A stretch of DNA of 64,000 bases from Candidatus Binatia bacterium (GTDB lineage: Bacteria; Desulfobacterota; Binatia; Bin18), in the NCBI GenBank assembly GCA_951812575.1, contig OX638322.1, positions 1,301,925-1,365,924 on the forward strand, in the 5' to 3' direction. This document shows positions 37,264 to 47,207 of the stretch, piece by piece. The position numbers were made by a program, and so were the translations under genes. Below the pieces are notes generated by a model that was given only the letters and a program-made list of their open reading frames with translations, was not told where the DNA came from and searched no databases. The first letter of the stretch is position 1, and every line of letters begins with the position of its first letter.

Positions 37264-37977
37264 ATGAGGCAAAGAGTAAACGTGTCCTCCAATAAATATG
37301 CAGATGCTGGATACGTTTACTCTTCGGAGCCTATTGAGGTGGCCATAGGCTCACGTTCGCTGACTCTGCTCCGCGTCAAAGACCTTGAGCGGCTGGTTGA
37401 CCGTGAGGCCCTGCTGCGCGACGACACTGAGGAGCCGCCATACTGGGCGCACCTGTGGACCGGTGCGCTGACCCTTGCCCGTTATATAGACACTTGTATC
37501 GATGTCCGAGACCAAACCGTGCTCGACCTCGGCTGTGGACTTGGGTTGACCGGTATCGTCGCCGCGCAAAAAGGGGGGCGGGTCATCTTTGCCGACAAGG
37601 AAGTTGCCGCGGTGTCTTTTGCGCGGGAGAACGCGCGGTTAAACGGATGTACGCAATACGAGGCACGGCCGCTCGACTTTACCCTGGATGTCCTGGAGAC
37701 ACGTTTCTCGCTCATCCTGGGTGCGGAAATTTTATACGACCGGCCGACCTTCCCCGCCCTGGTGCGTTTTCTCGCCAGGCACCTCTCCCCCGCTGGGCGG
37801 GCTATCCTTGCCGACGCCAAACGGACGAATACCCAAGACTTCTACCAGCAGCTTGACCAAGCAGGCTTGCAATGGACCCAGGAAGAAGTACGCGAGCGGG
37901 AAGATGGCTTGCCCCTGCCCGTCGCTATTGTCACCATACAGAGAGGAGAGGGAGGATACAGCAGTGGTGACGAATAG
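37264..37977 (+). CDS. Class I SAM-dependent methyltransferase (Methyltransf_16-like)
   Basis: 237 residues. SAM motif I VLDLGCGLGLTGIVAAQKG near residue 82, preceded by the PPYWAHLWTGALTLARYI block; post-I acidic DKEVAAVSFARENARLNG; motif IV LILGAEILYD. Relatives include protein-lysine and nicotinamide-type methyltransferases; the substrate is unknown. The first about 20 residues (QRVNVSSNKYADAGYVYSS) are translated from palindromic repeat copy E. An alternative start is GTG 37339, past the repeat. It overlaps nth by 14 bp. Confidence 0.82.
   Translation: MRQRVNVSSNKYADAGYVYSSEPIEVAIGSRSLTLLRVKDLERLVDREALLRDDTEEPPYWAHLWTGALTLARYIDTCIDVRDQTVLDLGCGLGLTGIVAAQKGGRVIFADKEVAAVSFARENARLNGCTQYEARPLDFTLDVLETRFSLILGAEILYDRPTFPALVRFLARHLSPAGRAILADAKRTNTQDFYQQLDQAGLQWTQEEVREREDGLPLPVAIVTIQRGEGGYSSGDE
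37271..37324 (+). repeat. Palindromic repeat copy E
   Basis: AAAGAGTAAACGTGTCC...GGATACGTTTACTCTT, 54 bp, within the 5' coding part of the methyltransferase gene if ATG 37264 is used. Only one of the three forward frames is free of stops, and it is the one used here. Confidence 0.9.
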
Positions 37978-38623
37978 AACCATTTCTCGGGTTATTGGCA
38001 TCCTGCGTCGCGCATCTGCGGATTGGAACGCGCCTGTTGTCACGGAAATGGCGGGGTTTTCACGTGACCCCTATCAGGTGCTGATCGCCTGTCTGCTGAG
38101 TTTGCGGACCAAGGATGAAACCACCGGCCCGGCGGCCCGGCGGTTGTTTGCCCTGGCCGATACGCCTGAAAGAATGGTGACCCTGACAACCGCTCAGGTG
38201 AAGAAGGCGATTTATCCGGTTGGGTTTTATAAAACCAAAGCACAAACCGTACTCGACGTCTCACAGCGGTTGCTCGATATCTATGCGGGTCGCGTCCCTG
38301 ACGACATAGACGAACTCCTGACCTTTAAGGGCGTGGGCCGGAAAACCGCGAATTTGGTTGTGACCTTGGGCTTCCAAAAACCAGGCATCTGTGTGGACAC
38401 GCACGTCCACCGTATCTCTAATCGTTGGGGCTATGTTGAAACGGAAAACCCGGAACAGACAGAAATGGCCCTGCGCGAAAGTCTGCCCAAGCGGTTCTGG
38501 ATCGGCTATAACGACCTGCTGGTCGCGTTTGGACAGACCCTGTGCCATCCCACTTCACCCAAGTGCAGTGTCTGTCCGATTGAACGGTTTTGCGAAAAAA
38601 TCGGAGTCGAGCGGAGTCGGTAA
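37964..38623 (+). CDS. nth: Endonuclease III (DNA glycosylase/AP lyase)
   Basis: 219 residues. Helix-hairpin-helix ELLTFKGVGRKTANLVV with the catalytic lysine, GPD-region aspartate in ICVDTHVHRISNRWG, and a C-terminal 4Fe-4S cluster C-x6-C-x2-C-x5-C in LCHPTSPKCSVCPIERFC. Removes oxidised pyrimidines. GTG 37964 with GGAGG 8 bp before it is chosen; it lies inside the end of the methyltransferase gene. The 7-bp gap to the following permease implies one transcript. Confidence 0.95.
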   Translation: MVTNRTISRVIGILRRASADWNAPVVTEMAGFSRDPYQVLIACLLSLRTKDETTGPAARRLFALADTPERMVTLTTAQVKKAIYPVGFYKTKAQTVLDVSQRLLDIYAGRVPDDIDELLTFKGVGRKTANLVVTLGFQKPGICVDTHVHRISNRWGYVETENPEQTEMALRESLPKRFWIGYNDLLVAFGQTLCHPTSPKCSVCPIERFCEKIGVERSR

Positions 38624-38629
38624 GCAGGG

Positions 38630-39904
38630 ATGGATCTGAAACCCATAACAACCCGAACGAAACTGCTGTGGGTGGCCCTGCTGTATTTTGCCGAGGGCTT
38701 TCCTTTCGGGCTGCTGTTCGACGCGTTTCCGGTGTATTTCCGGATGCATGGCATGAGCCTGACGGAAATCGGCCTGTTGAGTGTGGTGGGATTGCCGTGG
38801 ACGCTGAAATTTCTGTGGGCCCCATTGGTTGACGTATGGGGGTCGCGGCGAAGCTGGATTGTGACCTGCCAGGGCCTGCTCGCTCTTGACTTGGGCTTCC
38901 TCCTTTTTCTCGACCCAACCGCGAGCGGCAGTCTGGCTTGGGGCGGACTGATTGGGCTTGCCATCCTGGCGGCCACCCAGGATATCGCCATTGACGCCTA
39001 TACGATCGAACTCCTGGATCAAACAGAAATGGGGCCTGCCAATGGACTCCGTGTGAGTACCTATCGCGTCGCATTGATCATTGCCGGGGGAGTGTTTGTT
39101 GGAGCCGCCGGTCTCGTCGGTTGGCAGGTGGCATTTCTGACTGCGGCTGTCCTCTTAGTCATCCTGGCCCTGATCTCAAGTCGCATGCCGCGGATTGCGC
39201 AGGGACTACAACGTCCGCCAGTGACGCAATGGTCCACAGCGCTCGCCCATGGGTTCCTCAACCCGCTCACAAGCTTTTGGCGACGGCCCGGTGTGATTGC
39301 AGTTCTTTTCTTCGTCTTGCTCTTCAAACTTGGGGACATGGCATTGGGGCCGATGGTCCGGCCGTTCTGGGTAGACCGGGAGTTTACCCCGCTCCAGATA
39401 GGTATCATTCCGGGAACAGTTGGTGTCGTCAGTACGATTATCGGCGCGTTGCTCGGCGGTCGTCTCACCAAACAATGGGGGCTTTTTCGCGCCTTGTGGG
39501 TGCTGGGGGTGGCCCAAGCAGGATCCAATTTATTCTATGCCGTGACCGCGGCTCTCCCCCGTTCCGACCTGCTGATGTATGGCGCTTCGATTGTCGAGTC
39601 GTTTTGTGGCGGGCTGGGAACTGCGCCATTCTTGGCTTTTCTGATGAGTATCTGTGACAAACGCCAGGCCGCCACCCAGTATGCCCTGCTGAGCGCGCTC
39701 TTTGGCCTGGGGCGGTCGCTGTCAGGTGCCTTTTCCGGGGTACTCACCCAGAGCGTTGGCTACGCCGCGTATTTCACCCTGACCTTTTTCCTGGCTTGGC
39801 CGGCTTTTGTCCTCTTGCCGTGGGTCCGTATGTGGATCGTTCAGGCAGAGGAGAACCCGTCTGACCTTCAGCCCAAAGAGGGTCAGTCAGCCCAGAAAGC
39901 GTGA
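38630..39904 (+). CDS. MFS permease, AmpG-like
   Basis: 424 residues, 12 predicted transmembrane helices. N-terminal block LLWVALLYFAEGFPFGLLFDAFPVYFRMHGMSLTEIGLLSVVGLPWTLKFLWAPLVD is typical of AmpG (muropeptide importer) and acetyl-CoA transporter-like MFS members; ATQDIAIDAYTIELL is the AmpG helix-4 motif. Probably imports cell-wall muropeptides for recycling, or a related solute. Fourth gene in a run with nth. Confidence 0.85.
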   Translation: MDLKPITTRTKLLWVALLYFAEGFPFGLLFDAFPVYFRMHGMSLTEIGLLSVVGLPWTLKFLWAPLVDVWGSRRSWIVTCQGLLALDLGFLLFLDPTASGSLAWGGLIGLAILAATQDIAIDAYTIELLDQTEMGPANGLRVSTYRVALIIAGGVFVGAAGLVGWQVAFLTAAVLLVILALISSRMPRIAQGLQRPPVTQWSTALAHGFLNPLTSFWRRPGVIAVLFFVLLFKLGDMALGPMVRPFWVDREFTPLQIGIIPGTVGVVSTIIGALLGGRLTKQWGLFRALWVLGVAQAGSNLFYAVTAALPRSDLLMYGASIVESFCGGLGTAPFLAFLMSICDKRQAATQYALLSALFGLGRSLSGAFSGVLTQSVGYAAYFTLTFFLAWPAFVLLPWVRMWIVQAEENPSDLQPKEGQSAQKA

Positions 39905-39956
39905 GCGATGAGATAGGCTCTTCTGTCTTAATAGTGAAATAGACAAATTTTATGAC

Positions 39957-39975
39957 TGGACATATTATATGTCCA
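39957..39975. promoter_or_regulatory. Palindromic operator of the phd/vapC operon
   Basis: TGGACATATTATATGTCCA, a perfect 9-bp dyad around one central base, 20 bp before the antitoxin ATG. Antitoxins of this type repress their own operon by binding such palindromes. Confidence 0.7.
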
Positions 39976-39994
39976 TATTAAACGGAGGAGCAAT

Positions 39995-40219
39995 ATGAAA
40001 ACGATTGGAGCTGCAAAATTCAAGGAACAATGCCTGGCATTATTGGACCAGCTTGACGCCGAGGGCTTGGTCGTCACCAAGCACGGCAAGCCGGTCGCGC
40101 GCGTCGTCCCTTATGACCAGCAGTGCGCCGACCTGATCGGCAGCCTGCAACATAAGATCAAGGTTCGAGGTGACCTTTTGACGACCGATGTTCGCTGGAA
40201 TACAGATGCTCAATCTTGA
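39995..40219 (+). CDS. Type II antitoxin, Phd/YefM family
   Basis: 74 residues: MKTIGAAKFKEQCLALLDQ (DNA-binding N-domain), VVTKHGKPVARVVPYD (Phd/YefM signature), and a disordered C-terminal toxin-binding part. RBS CGGAGGAGC. Stop overlaps the toxin start by 14 bp. Expected to neutralise the PIN toxin and autorepress through the palindrome at 39957. Confidence 0.9.
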   Translation: MKTIGAAKFKEQCLALLDQLDAEGLVVTKHGKPVARVVPYDQQCADLIGSLQHKIKVRGDLLTTDVRWNTDAQS

Positions 40220-40574
40220 CACACACATTCTGGTCTTCGCGCTCAACGGGGAACTCCGGCCGTCCGAGCAGGCTCTCCTGGCCCGGAACAGATGGTCCGT
40301 GGCAGCCATTGTCCTGTGGGAACTGGCCAAGCTGGTTGACCTCGGCCGGGTAGACATGGACCTTGACGACCGTGACATAAGCCGTGTCCTAAACCGCATA
40401 CACGTATGGCCGCTCGATCTTGCTGTTGCCCGCGCCTCCACCCGACTCGATTTCGAGGGCGATCCAGCGGACCAACTCATTGCTGCCACCAGTGTTGTGC
40501 ACAACATTCCGTTGCTCACGCGCGACCGCGTCATGCGCCGTTCGAATCTCGTCCCTCTGGCCGTTCCACGTTGA
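40206..40574 (+). CDS. VapC-like PIN-domain ribonuclease toxin
   Basis: 122 residues. PIN acidic residues: Asp in MLNLDTHILVFAL, Glu in VLWELAKLVDLG, and Asp in DFEGDPADQLIAATSVVHNIPLLTRDRVMR. A small RNase inhibiting translation when free. ATG 40206 overlaps the antitoxin end, the normal coupled arrangement. Confidence 0.92.
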   Translation: MLNLDTHILVFALNGELRPSEQALLARNRWSVAAIVLWELAKLVDLGRVDMDLDDRDISRVLNRIHVWPLDLAVARASTRLDFEGDPADQLIAATSVVHNIPLLTRDRVMRRSNLVPLAVPR

Positions 40575-40722
40575 CATCTCTTCATATGCACTTCCGAAAC
40601 GCTTGCACCTGCAGGAAGTGTATAGCTCTTGGGGGATACGTCAATTCACGCGCGATGGATATTGCGCCGGACAAGGGCGGGGCATAAGACGGGAGGACCG
40701 CCAGTTGGACAGGAGACATACT

Positions 40723-41748
40723 ATGGCAACCGACCGCGAAGCCTGGATCAAACTGACCCCAGAAGAAGCGCTCGACCCGGACCTCCCTATCTGCGACCCC
40801 CATCATCATCTCTGGGACTATCCCAATAATCGATATTTGCTGGAAGATTTGCTCCAAGACCTCGGGGGCGGGCATCGGGTGACCCAGACGGTTTTTGTCG
40901 AGTGTGTGTCCATGTACCGCAAAGACGGCCCTGAAGAGATGAAGCCGGTTGGAGAGACCGAATTTGTGCAGGGCGTTGCCGCCCAGAGTGCCAGTGGAAA
41001 CTATGGGCCGACAGCAGTTGCCGCCGGGATTGTTAGCCTGGCCAACCTCGCTCTCGGACCAGCGGTCGAGCCGGTCCTCGAAGCGCATCTGGCAGCCAGC
41101 CGCAACCGTTTTCGTGGGATTCGACACGCTTCAAGCTGGCACGTGCATGAGAAAATCAGGAACGCGCATACGCACCCTTCGGAAGGCCTCCTGTTGGACG
41201 CTACCTTCAGACAGGGGTTTGCCTGTTTGCATAAGCTCGGTCTGAGCTTTGACGCCTGGATGTACCATACTCAGCTTGCCGACCTGGTTGATCTGGCCCG
41301 TACGTTTCCCGATGCAACCATCATCCTGGATCATATTGGCGGACCGCTCGGTATTGGTCCGTACGCGGGCAAACAGGACGAAGTTATGCAGGTCTGGAAA
41401 AAGGGCATGGCCGATCTTTCACACTGTCAAAACGTGGTGGTCAAGCTTGGGGGTGTCACTATGCCGATGTGTGGATTCGGCTGGCATCAGCGGGAAAAAC
41501 CGCCGACCTCGGAGGAAGTTGCTCGGGCCACCGCTCCGTATTATCTCTTTTGTATCGAGCAGTTTGGCGTAGACCGGTGTATGTTTGAGAGTAATTTCCC
41601 GGTTGATAAAGCATCGTGCTCGTACACCGTACTGTGGAATTCGTTTAAGCGCATCGTCCAAGACTTCTCACCCGATGAGCGAGTGGCGCTCTTCCACGAT
41701 ACGGCCGCGCGGGCCTATAAAATACAATCCGCAACCCAGCTCCCGTAG
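40723..41748 (+). CDS. Amidohydrolase-family TIM-barrel protein
   Basis: 341 residues. Metal-binding start LPICDPHHHLWDYPNNRYLLEDLLQDL, TVFVECVSMYRKDGPEE, RHASSWHVHEKIRN, TIILDHIGGPLG, and C-terminal FESNFPVDKASCSYTVLWNSFKRI. Part of the amidohydrolase 2/PDC-hydrolase-like group acting on lactones or organic acids; substrate unknown. Distinct in sequence from the homologue at 7845. ATG 40723 has AGGAGA upstream. Ends 6 bp before the convergent ABC ATPase. Confidence 0.85.
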   Translation: MATDREAWIKLTPEEALDPDLPICDPHHHLWDYPNNRYLLEDLLQDLGGGHRVTQTVFVECVSMYRKDGPEEMKPVGETEFVQGVAAQSASGNYGPTAVAAGIVSLANLALGPAVEPVLEAHLAASRNRFRGIRHASSWHVHEKIRNAHTHPSEGLLLDATFRQGFACLHKLGLSFDAWMYHTQLADLVDLARTFPDATIILDHIGGPLGIGPYAGKQDEVMQVWKKGMADLSHCQNVVVKLGGVTMPMCGFGWHQREKPPTSEEVARATAPYYLFCIEQFGVDRCMFESNFPVDKASCSYTVLWNSFKRIVQDFSPDERVALFHDTAARAYKIQSATQLP

Positions 41749-41754
41749 CGGCTC

Positions 41755-42543
41755 TTACGCGGTGCCCGGCAGGGCCTGGTAAAAGCCATTGGTCTGAACC
41801 AGCTCGACCGGTGTTTCGAACAGGGCACTGAGATGTGTGTTGGTAAGAATCTCTTCTTTCTTGCCGTCCGCAATAACCCTGCCCTGTTTCAGCAGGACAA
41901 CGCGTGAGACCTCTGGTGGTATTTCATGAATATGGTGGGTCACCAGAGCCACCGTCTTGCCGGCCTGCATCAGCTGCCGAATGGTTGCTATGTATTGAAA
42001 ACACGCTTGCAGGTCGAGTCCGCTGGTGGGTTCGTCCAGGACCAGGGTTTCAGGATCGTTAATCAGTGCCCGCCCCAGGAGAAAGCGCCGCTGCTCACCC
42101 GTAGACATGGTTGCATAGGTTTTCTCTTGCAGCGCGCTGATCCCAAGCATGTCCAGGACTTTTTGCGCGCGTTCCGTATCGTCGTCACTAAAGGTGTGGT
42201 GCCAGGCGATATCTATGCTCGAATAGAAGCCTGATAAAATAATATTCAACCCACGGGCGTTACCGACATACTGCTGCTGCAAATCGTGGGACACAAGGCC
42301 AAAGCGGGAGCGCAGTTCCCACACATCCCAGCGCTCCTGCCCATATAGACGCACGTAGCTCTCTGCTTGGGCAACCGGATAGAGATCGCGAGACAGGAGT
42401 TTGAGCAAGGTTGATTTGCCTGCGCCATTGGGACCAAGGATGACCGTGTTTTGGCCCTCGGTCAGGTCGAGAGAGAAATTCTCGAACACGCAGGTTTGAC
42501 CGCGATAGACGGTCGCCTTTTTTATCTCGATAATTTTTCGCAT
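41755..42543 (-). CDS. Stand-alone ABC transporter ATPase
   Basis: 262 residues. Walker A ILGPNGAGKSTLLKLLSRDL, Q-loop region RFGLVSHDLQQQ, signature MSTGEQRRFLLGRALI, Walker B TLVLDEPTSGLDL, H-loop ALVTHHIHEI. Resembles YlmA/ModF-type single ATPases. No permease or binding protein gene lies next to it, so either the partner is elsewhere or it is a soluble regulator. Followed by a 107-residue membrane protein on the same strand. Confidence 0.9.
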   Translation of the reverse strand: MRKIIEIKKATVYRGQTCVFENFSLDLTEGQNTVILGPNGAGKSTLLKLLSRDLYPVAQAESYVRLYGQERWDVWELRSRFGLVSHDLQQQYVGNARGLNIILSGFYSSIDIAWHHTFSDDDTERAQKVLDMLGISALQEKTYATMSTGEQRRFLLGRALINDPETLVLDEPTSGLDLQACFQYIATIRQLMQAGKTVALVTHHIHEIPPEVSRVVLLKQGRVIADGKKEEILTNTHLSALFETPVELVQTNGFYQALPGTA

Positions 42544-42555
42544 ACAGCCTTCCTT

Positions 42556-42879
42556 CTATTCGAGCCGTATCCAGAGGCAGTCCACCCCATCCAGAAACAT
42601 GTGAATAACCAGTCCCAGGGCGATCAGCCTCAGCCAAGTTGCCTGGGGGATCACGAGCAGGAGCAGATAGACTGCAATGGCCGGGTAGGAGTGGAGCGGA
42701 TGAAAGCCGATGCCGCAGCGGTTCGGGTCGTAAATGGGGTCGGCGAGCAGATGGTCAATATCAACGATCATCGTGCCGACCATGATCAGGAAGACCCACC
42801 GCCAGCGATTACCATAGAACGTCCGGGCGACCAGCGCCGGAACAACGAAGTGGAGAATTATGTGAATAAATGGGCGCAT
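42556..42879 (-). CDS. DUF6122-like small membrane protein
   Basis: 107 residues, about four transmembrane helices. HIILHFVVPALVARTFY, VFLIMVGTMIVDIDHLLADPIYDPNRCGIGFHPLHSYPAIAVYLLLLV and HMFLDGVDCLWIRLE: the conserved histidine/aspartate pattern (D-I-D-H, H-P-L-H) is typical of YdjM/DUF6122-type metal-dependent hydrolase relatives. Function unknown. It lies 12 bp upstream of the ABC ATPase gene. Confidence 0.75.
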   Translation of the reverse strand: MRPFIHIILHFVVPALVARTFYGNRWRWVFLIMVGTMIVDIDHLLADPIYDPNRCGIGFHPLHSYPAIAVYLLLLVIPQATWLRLIALGLVIHMFLDGVDCLWIRLE

Positions 42880-42947
42880 GGAAGATTCCCGTTTTCACGG
42901 GAATGACAACACTGCTAACCATCGACCACTAGACACTGTGTTGAGGG

Positions 42948-43163
42948 TTAAGCGGCCCGGTGGCCACTGATCACTTCTCGTAGCCCTTCGAGCAGGCCGG
43001 CGAGGTGAGCTTGCGCGCGCTCCACCACGGCGAGCCGATCCTCCAAACGGGCGAACCGATCCTCCAAACGCTCTAAACGCTGGATAAGAGAGCGGTGGCT
43101 GGTCAGTATCAATCCGGCGAGCGCAACGCCAACGGCGCACACGGTCAGCATCTCAGGGGTCAT
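42948..43163 (-). CDS. Small membrane-anchored coiled-coil protein
   Basis: 71 residues: one membrane segment (LTVCAVGVALAGLILTSH) followed by a coiled coil with repeating RLERLEDRFARLEDRLAVVER heptads. Such tiny anchored coiled coils are common and unassigned. Independent of its neighbours; the 68-bp gap to the DUF6122 gene shows nothing. Confidence 0.6.
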   Translation of the reverse strand: MTPEMLTVCAVGVALAGLILTSHRSLIQRLERLEDRFARLEDRLAVVERAQAHLAGLLEGLREVISGHRAA

Positions 43164-43209
43164 ATGGTAGAAAGTTTACTGTTTGCAGGCATAAGTCAAG
43201 AGAGCCGGG

Positions 43210-44319
43210 TCAGTCGAGGTGTTTCCCGAGCTTGAGATAGGGCCGCGGAGAGTACGGCTCCCTGGCTCCTCGGGTCGCTAGGTCCTGGAGCAGGGCATCA
43301 CCGAGGACGAGAGCCAGCATGGCCTCAGCCATCGGCACGCCGCGAATGGCAACACAGGGGTCGTGTCTGCCCTTGGTGCTGATTGTCCTGGGCTGTAACT
43401 GCGTGTCGAGCGTCTGTTGCTCGCGGGGTATCGAAGACGTCGGTTTCACCACCACGCGAGCCACAATAGGTGCGCCAGACGAAATGCCTCCCAGAATACC
43501 GCCGTGATTATTGCTGCGAAAACCACTGGCGTCCATTTCGTCGTTCATCTCGCTGCCCCGCATGGCCGCGGCGGTAAAACCAGCTCCAATCTCTACGCCC
43601 TTCACTGCGGGAAGAGACATGAGGGCGCTCACAATGGCGGAGTCAAGCTTGCCAAAGACCGGCTCGCCCAGACCGGGTGGAACGCCGGTAGCGACCACTT
43701 CAATAATGCCGCCAACCGAGTCCCGTTCTTTCCGGGCCTGTTCGACTTCCTCGCGCATGGCCGTTACGGTGTCCGGGTCAACGCTGCGCAACTCATTCCG
43801 TTCCACCTGTTCCCACACATAGTGCCGCGCTCGGACACGGCCTACCTGGACGACACCGCCCACTATGGCTATGCCGAATTTCGCCAGGAGCTGTTTTGCC
43901 AGAGCCCCGGCGATCACACGGCCGACCGATTCGCGGGCTGATGCCCTCCCTCCGCCACGATAATCACGATGGCCGTATTTGGCAAAATACGTAAAGTCTG
44001 CGTGGCCGGGACGAAAGAGGTCTTTGATATCCGCATAGTCTTTTGAGCGGGTGTCTTCATTGAAGACCATGATCATCATGGGCGTCCCGGTGGTTTTGCC
44101 TTCATAGACGCCAGAGAAAATTTCGAACTGTTCTCTTTCTTGACGCTGAGTCACCAGCTTGGACTGGCCGGGCCGGCGCCGTTGCAGCTCGGTATGAATA
44201 CCGGCCTCGTCGATCTCGAAGTCAGCCGGAAAACCATCGATCACGACGCCGACCGCCCGGCCATGGCTCTCACCAAAGGTTGTGACGCGCAAGCTGCTGC
44301 CGAAAGTATTGCCTGTCAT
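43210..44319 (-). CDS. aroC: Chorismate synthase
   Basis: 369 residues; last step of the shikimate pathway, FMN-dependent. Signature motifs: RVTTFGESHGRAVGVVIDGFPAD, GKTTGTPMMIMVFNEDTRSKDY, RPGHADFTYFAKYGHRDYRGGGRASARESVGRVIAGA, VKGVEIGAGF and NNHGGILGGISSGAPIVARV. Start ATG 44319 (MTGNTFGSSL) is the usual start; further upstream codons have no RBS. The window also has aroB at its right end, far apart. Confidence 0.96.
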   Translation of the reverse strand: MTGNTFGSSLRVTTFGESHGRAVGVVIDGFPADFEIDEAGIHTELQRRRPGQSKLVTQRQEREQFEIFSGVYEGKTTGTPMMIMVFNEDTRSKDYADIKDLFRPGHADFTYFAKYGHRDYRGGGRASARESVGRVIAGALAKQLLAKFGIAIVGGVVQVGRVRARHYVWEQVERNELRSVDPDTVTAMREEVEQARKERDSVGGIIEVVATGVPPGLGEPVFGKLDSAIVSALMSLPAVKGVEIGAGFTAAAMRGSEMNDEMDASGFRSNNHGGILGGISSGAPIVARVVVKPTSSIPREQQTLDTQLQPRTISTKGRHDPCVAIRGVPMAEAMLALVLGDALLQDLATRGAREPYSPRPYLKLGKHLD

Positions 44320-44396
44320 CGATTCACCGTAGAAGAGACGAGTCTTTTTTCGCCGCACCTCTCATCATGGGTGATACTACCACGTGGAGCACAACG

Positions 44397-44422
44397 AAAA
44401 AGGGGCCGGTCCATCAGCCCCC
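44397..44422 (-). terminator. Terminator of the parAB-atp operon
   Basis: On the minus strand: GGGGC, 10-nt loop, GCCCC, followed by TTTTT. It lies 35 bp after the atpC stop. Confidence 0.8.
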
Positions 44423-44456
44423 TGTCGAACTACCGTGTTTGAGTGAAGTCGATGGC

Positions 44457-44864
44457 TTAGCCGTTCGATGCGACGTCCAAACGGACCTGAGCAAGACGGA
44501 GCGTATTTTGCGCGTCCTCAAAGCCGGCGTCGGTTGGCGAAAGATTGCCGAGGGCGGCTTCCGCCTCGCGCACCGCCTCTTGAGCTTGGGCCGCGTCGAT
44601 TTCATTGGCGTAGGCGGCCTCGGTACACAGGACGGTCATCAGGTTGTCCACCACCTCAGCGAAGCCGTCGCTCACCGCTAATGACTGGGTGTGTCCGTTT
44701 TGCTTATAGGACAAGCGCCCGGGCTGGAGCGAAGACAAAAACGTGGCGTGGTCGGGGAACACGCCAAACTCCCCCACCGTGCCCGGAGCGGTGACTTCAT
44801 CGACCTCCTCATCAAGGAGAAGGCGCTCGGGGGTGACTAAACGCAGACGCAGGATATCGGCCAT
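44457..44864 (-). CDS. atpC: ATP synthase F1 subunit epsilon
   Basis: 135 residues. Beta-sandwich: LRLVTPERLLLDEEVDEVTAPGTVGEFGVFPDHATFLSSLQPG, followed by helical C-domain AYANEIDAAQAQEAVREAEAAL. Central-stalk subunit that restrains ATP hydrolysis. 14 bp after atpD; last gene of the operon. Confidence 0.95.
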   Translation of the reverse strand: MADILRLRLVTPERLLLDEEVDEVTAPGTVGEFGVFPDHATFLSSLQPGRLSYKQNGHTQSLAVSDGFAEVVDNLMTVLCTEAAYANEIDAAQAQEAVREAEAALGNLSPTDAGFEDAQNTLRLAQVRLDVASNG

Positions 44865-44878
44865 AATGCTCGTCTTGA

Positions 44879-46339
<1,461 letters not shown>

Positions 46340-46342
46340 CTA

Positions 46343-47200
46343 TTACTTCAACGATTCGCCCGTCGCGACGATCTCCAGTAATTCCCGTGTAATCCCGGCT
46401 TGACGGGCGCGGTTCATATCCAGGGTCAGGCGGTCAATCATGTCAACGGCGTTACTGGTGGCGTTATCCATGGCCGTCATCCGCGCGCCGTGCTCGCTCG
46501 CCACCGATTCCAGCATGGCCCGATAGATCAGCATGTCGATATAGCGCTCTAACAAGCTAGCCAATAAGGTCTGTGGAGCAGGTTCGTACAGATAATCCAC
46601 GGCGCTTTGATCTTCCGTCTGCTGCGTTGACGCAATGGGCAGGATTTTATCCAGGGTCGGGACCTGAACCAGAGCCGAACGGAACTTGGCGTACAAGACA
46701 TAAAAGCTGTCGGTCTCCCCACTCAGGAACTGCTCGCCAACCCGCCGGCCAATATCGTGGGCCAAGTCTGCGGACAGCCGCCCATACAGATTGATATGCT
46801 CCTCCGCAATGGCGACGTCACGACGCTTAAAGTGATCATAGGCGCGGCGGCCGACCAGAATGAGACTCACTTTTTGTTCGGAACGCTGTCGCATGAAGGC
46901 TTCGGCTTCGCGTAGTAAGGAAGAGTTGAACCCGCCACACAAGCCGCGATCGGATGTTATCACAATCAGAGTGGTGGTGTTTTCCGCTCGTTCGGTCAGA
47001 AAGGGGTGGGCGAGTTCGTCTCCCTGCGCCGCCAAATTCTGTAAGACCGCTTCCAGCTTCTCCGCGTACGGACGCGCGGCCAGCGCGGCTTCCTGCGCCC
47101 GTCGCAGCCGCGCCGCTGAGACCATCTTCATGGCCTTGGTGATCTGCTGGATATTTTGGACGGACGAGACGCGTTTGCGGATTTCTTTCAGAGTCGCCAT
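46343..47200 (-). CDS. atpG: ATP synthase F1 subunit gamma
   Basis: 285 residues; rotor shaft. N-terminal helix ATLKEIRKRVSSVQNIQQITKAMKMVSAARLRRAQ, SDRGLCGGFNSSLLREAEAF, and C-terminal helix SEHGARMTAMDNATSNAVDMIDRLTLDMNRARQAGITRELLEIVATGESL. Follows atpA by 7 bp; 57 bp before atpD. Confidence 0.96.
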   Translation of the reverse strand: MATLKEIRKRVSSVQNIQQITKAMKMVSAARLRRAQEAALAARPYAEKLEAVLQNLAAQGDELAHPFLTERAENTTTLIVITSDRGLCGGFNSSLLREAEAFMRQRSEQKVSLILVGRRAYDHFKRRDVAIAEEHINLYGRLSADLAHDIGRRVGEQFLSGETDSFYVLYAKFRSALVQVPTLDKILPIASTQQTEDQSAVDYLYEPAPQTLLASLLERYIDMLIYRAMLESVASEHGARMTAMDNATSNAVDMIDRLTLDMNRARQAGITRELLEIVATGESLK

Positions 47201-47207
47201 GGTTCAA

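Noticed and set aside
41755..42879. Complete ABC transporter formed by the ATPase and the DUF6122 protein
   Set aside because: The 107-residue protein is too small and has no permease motif; adjacency alone does not support it.
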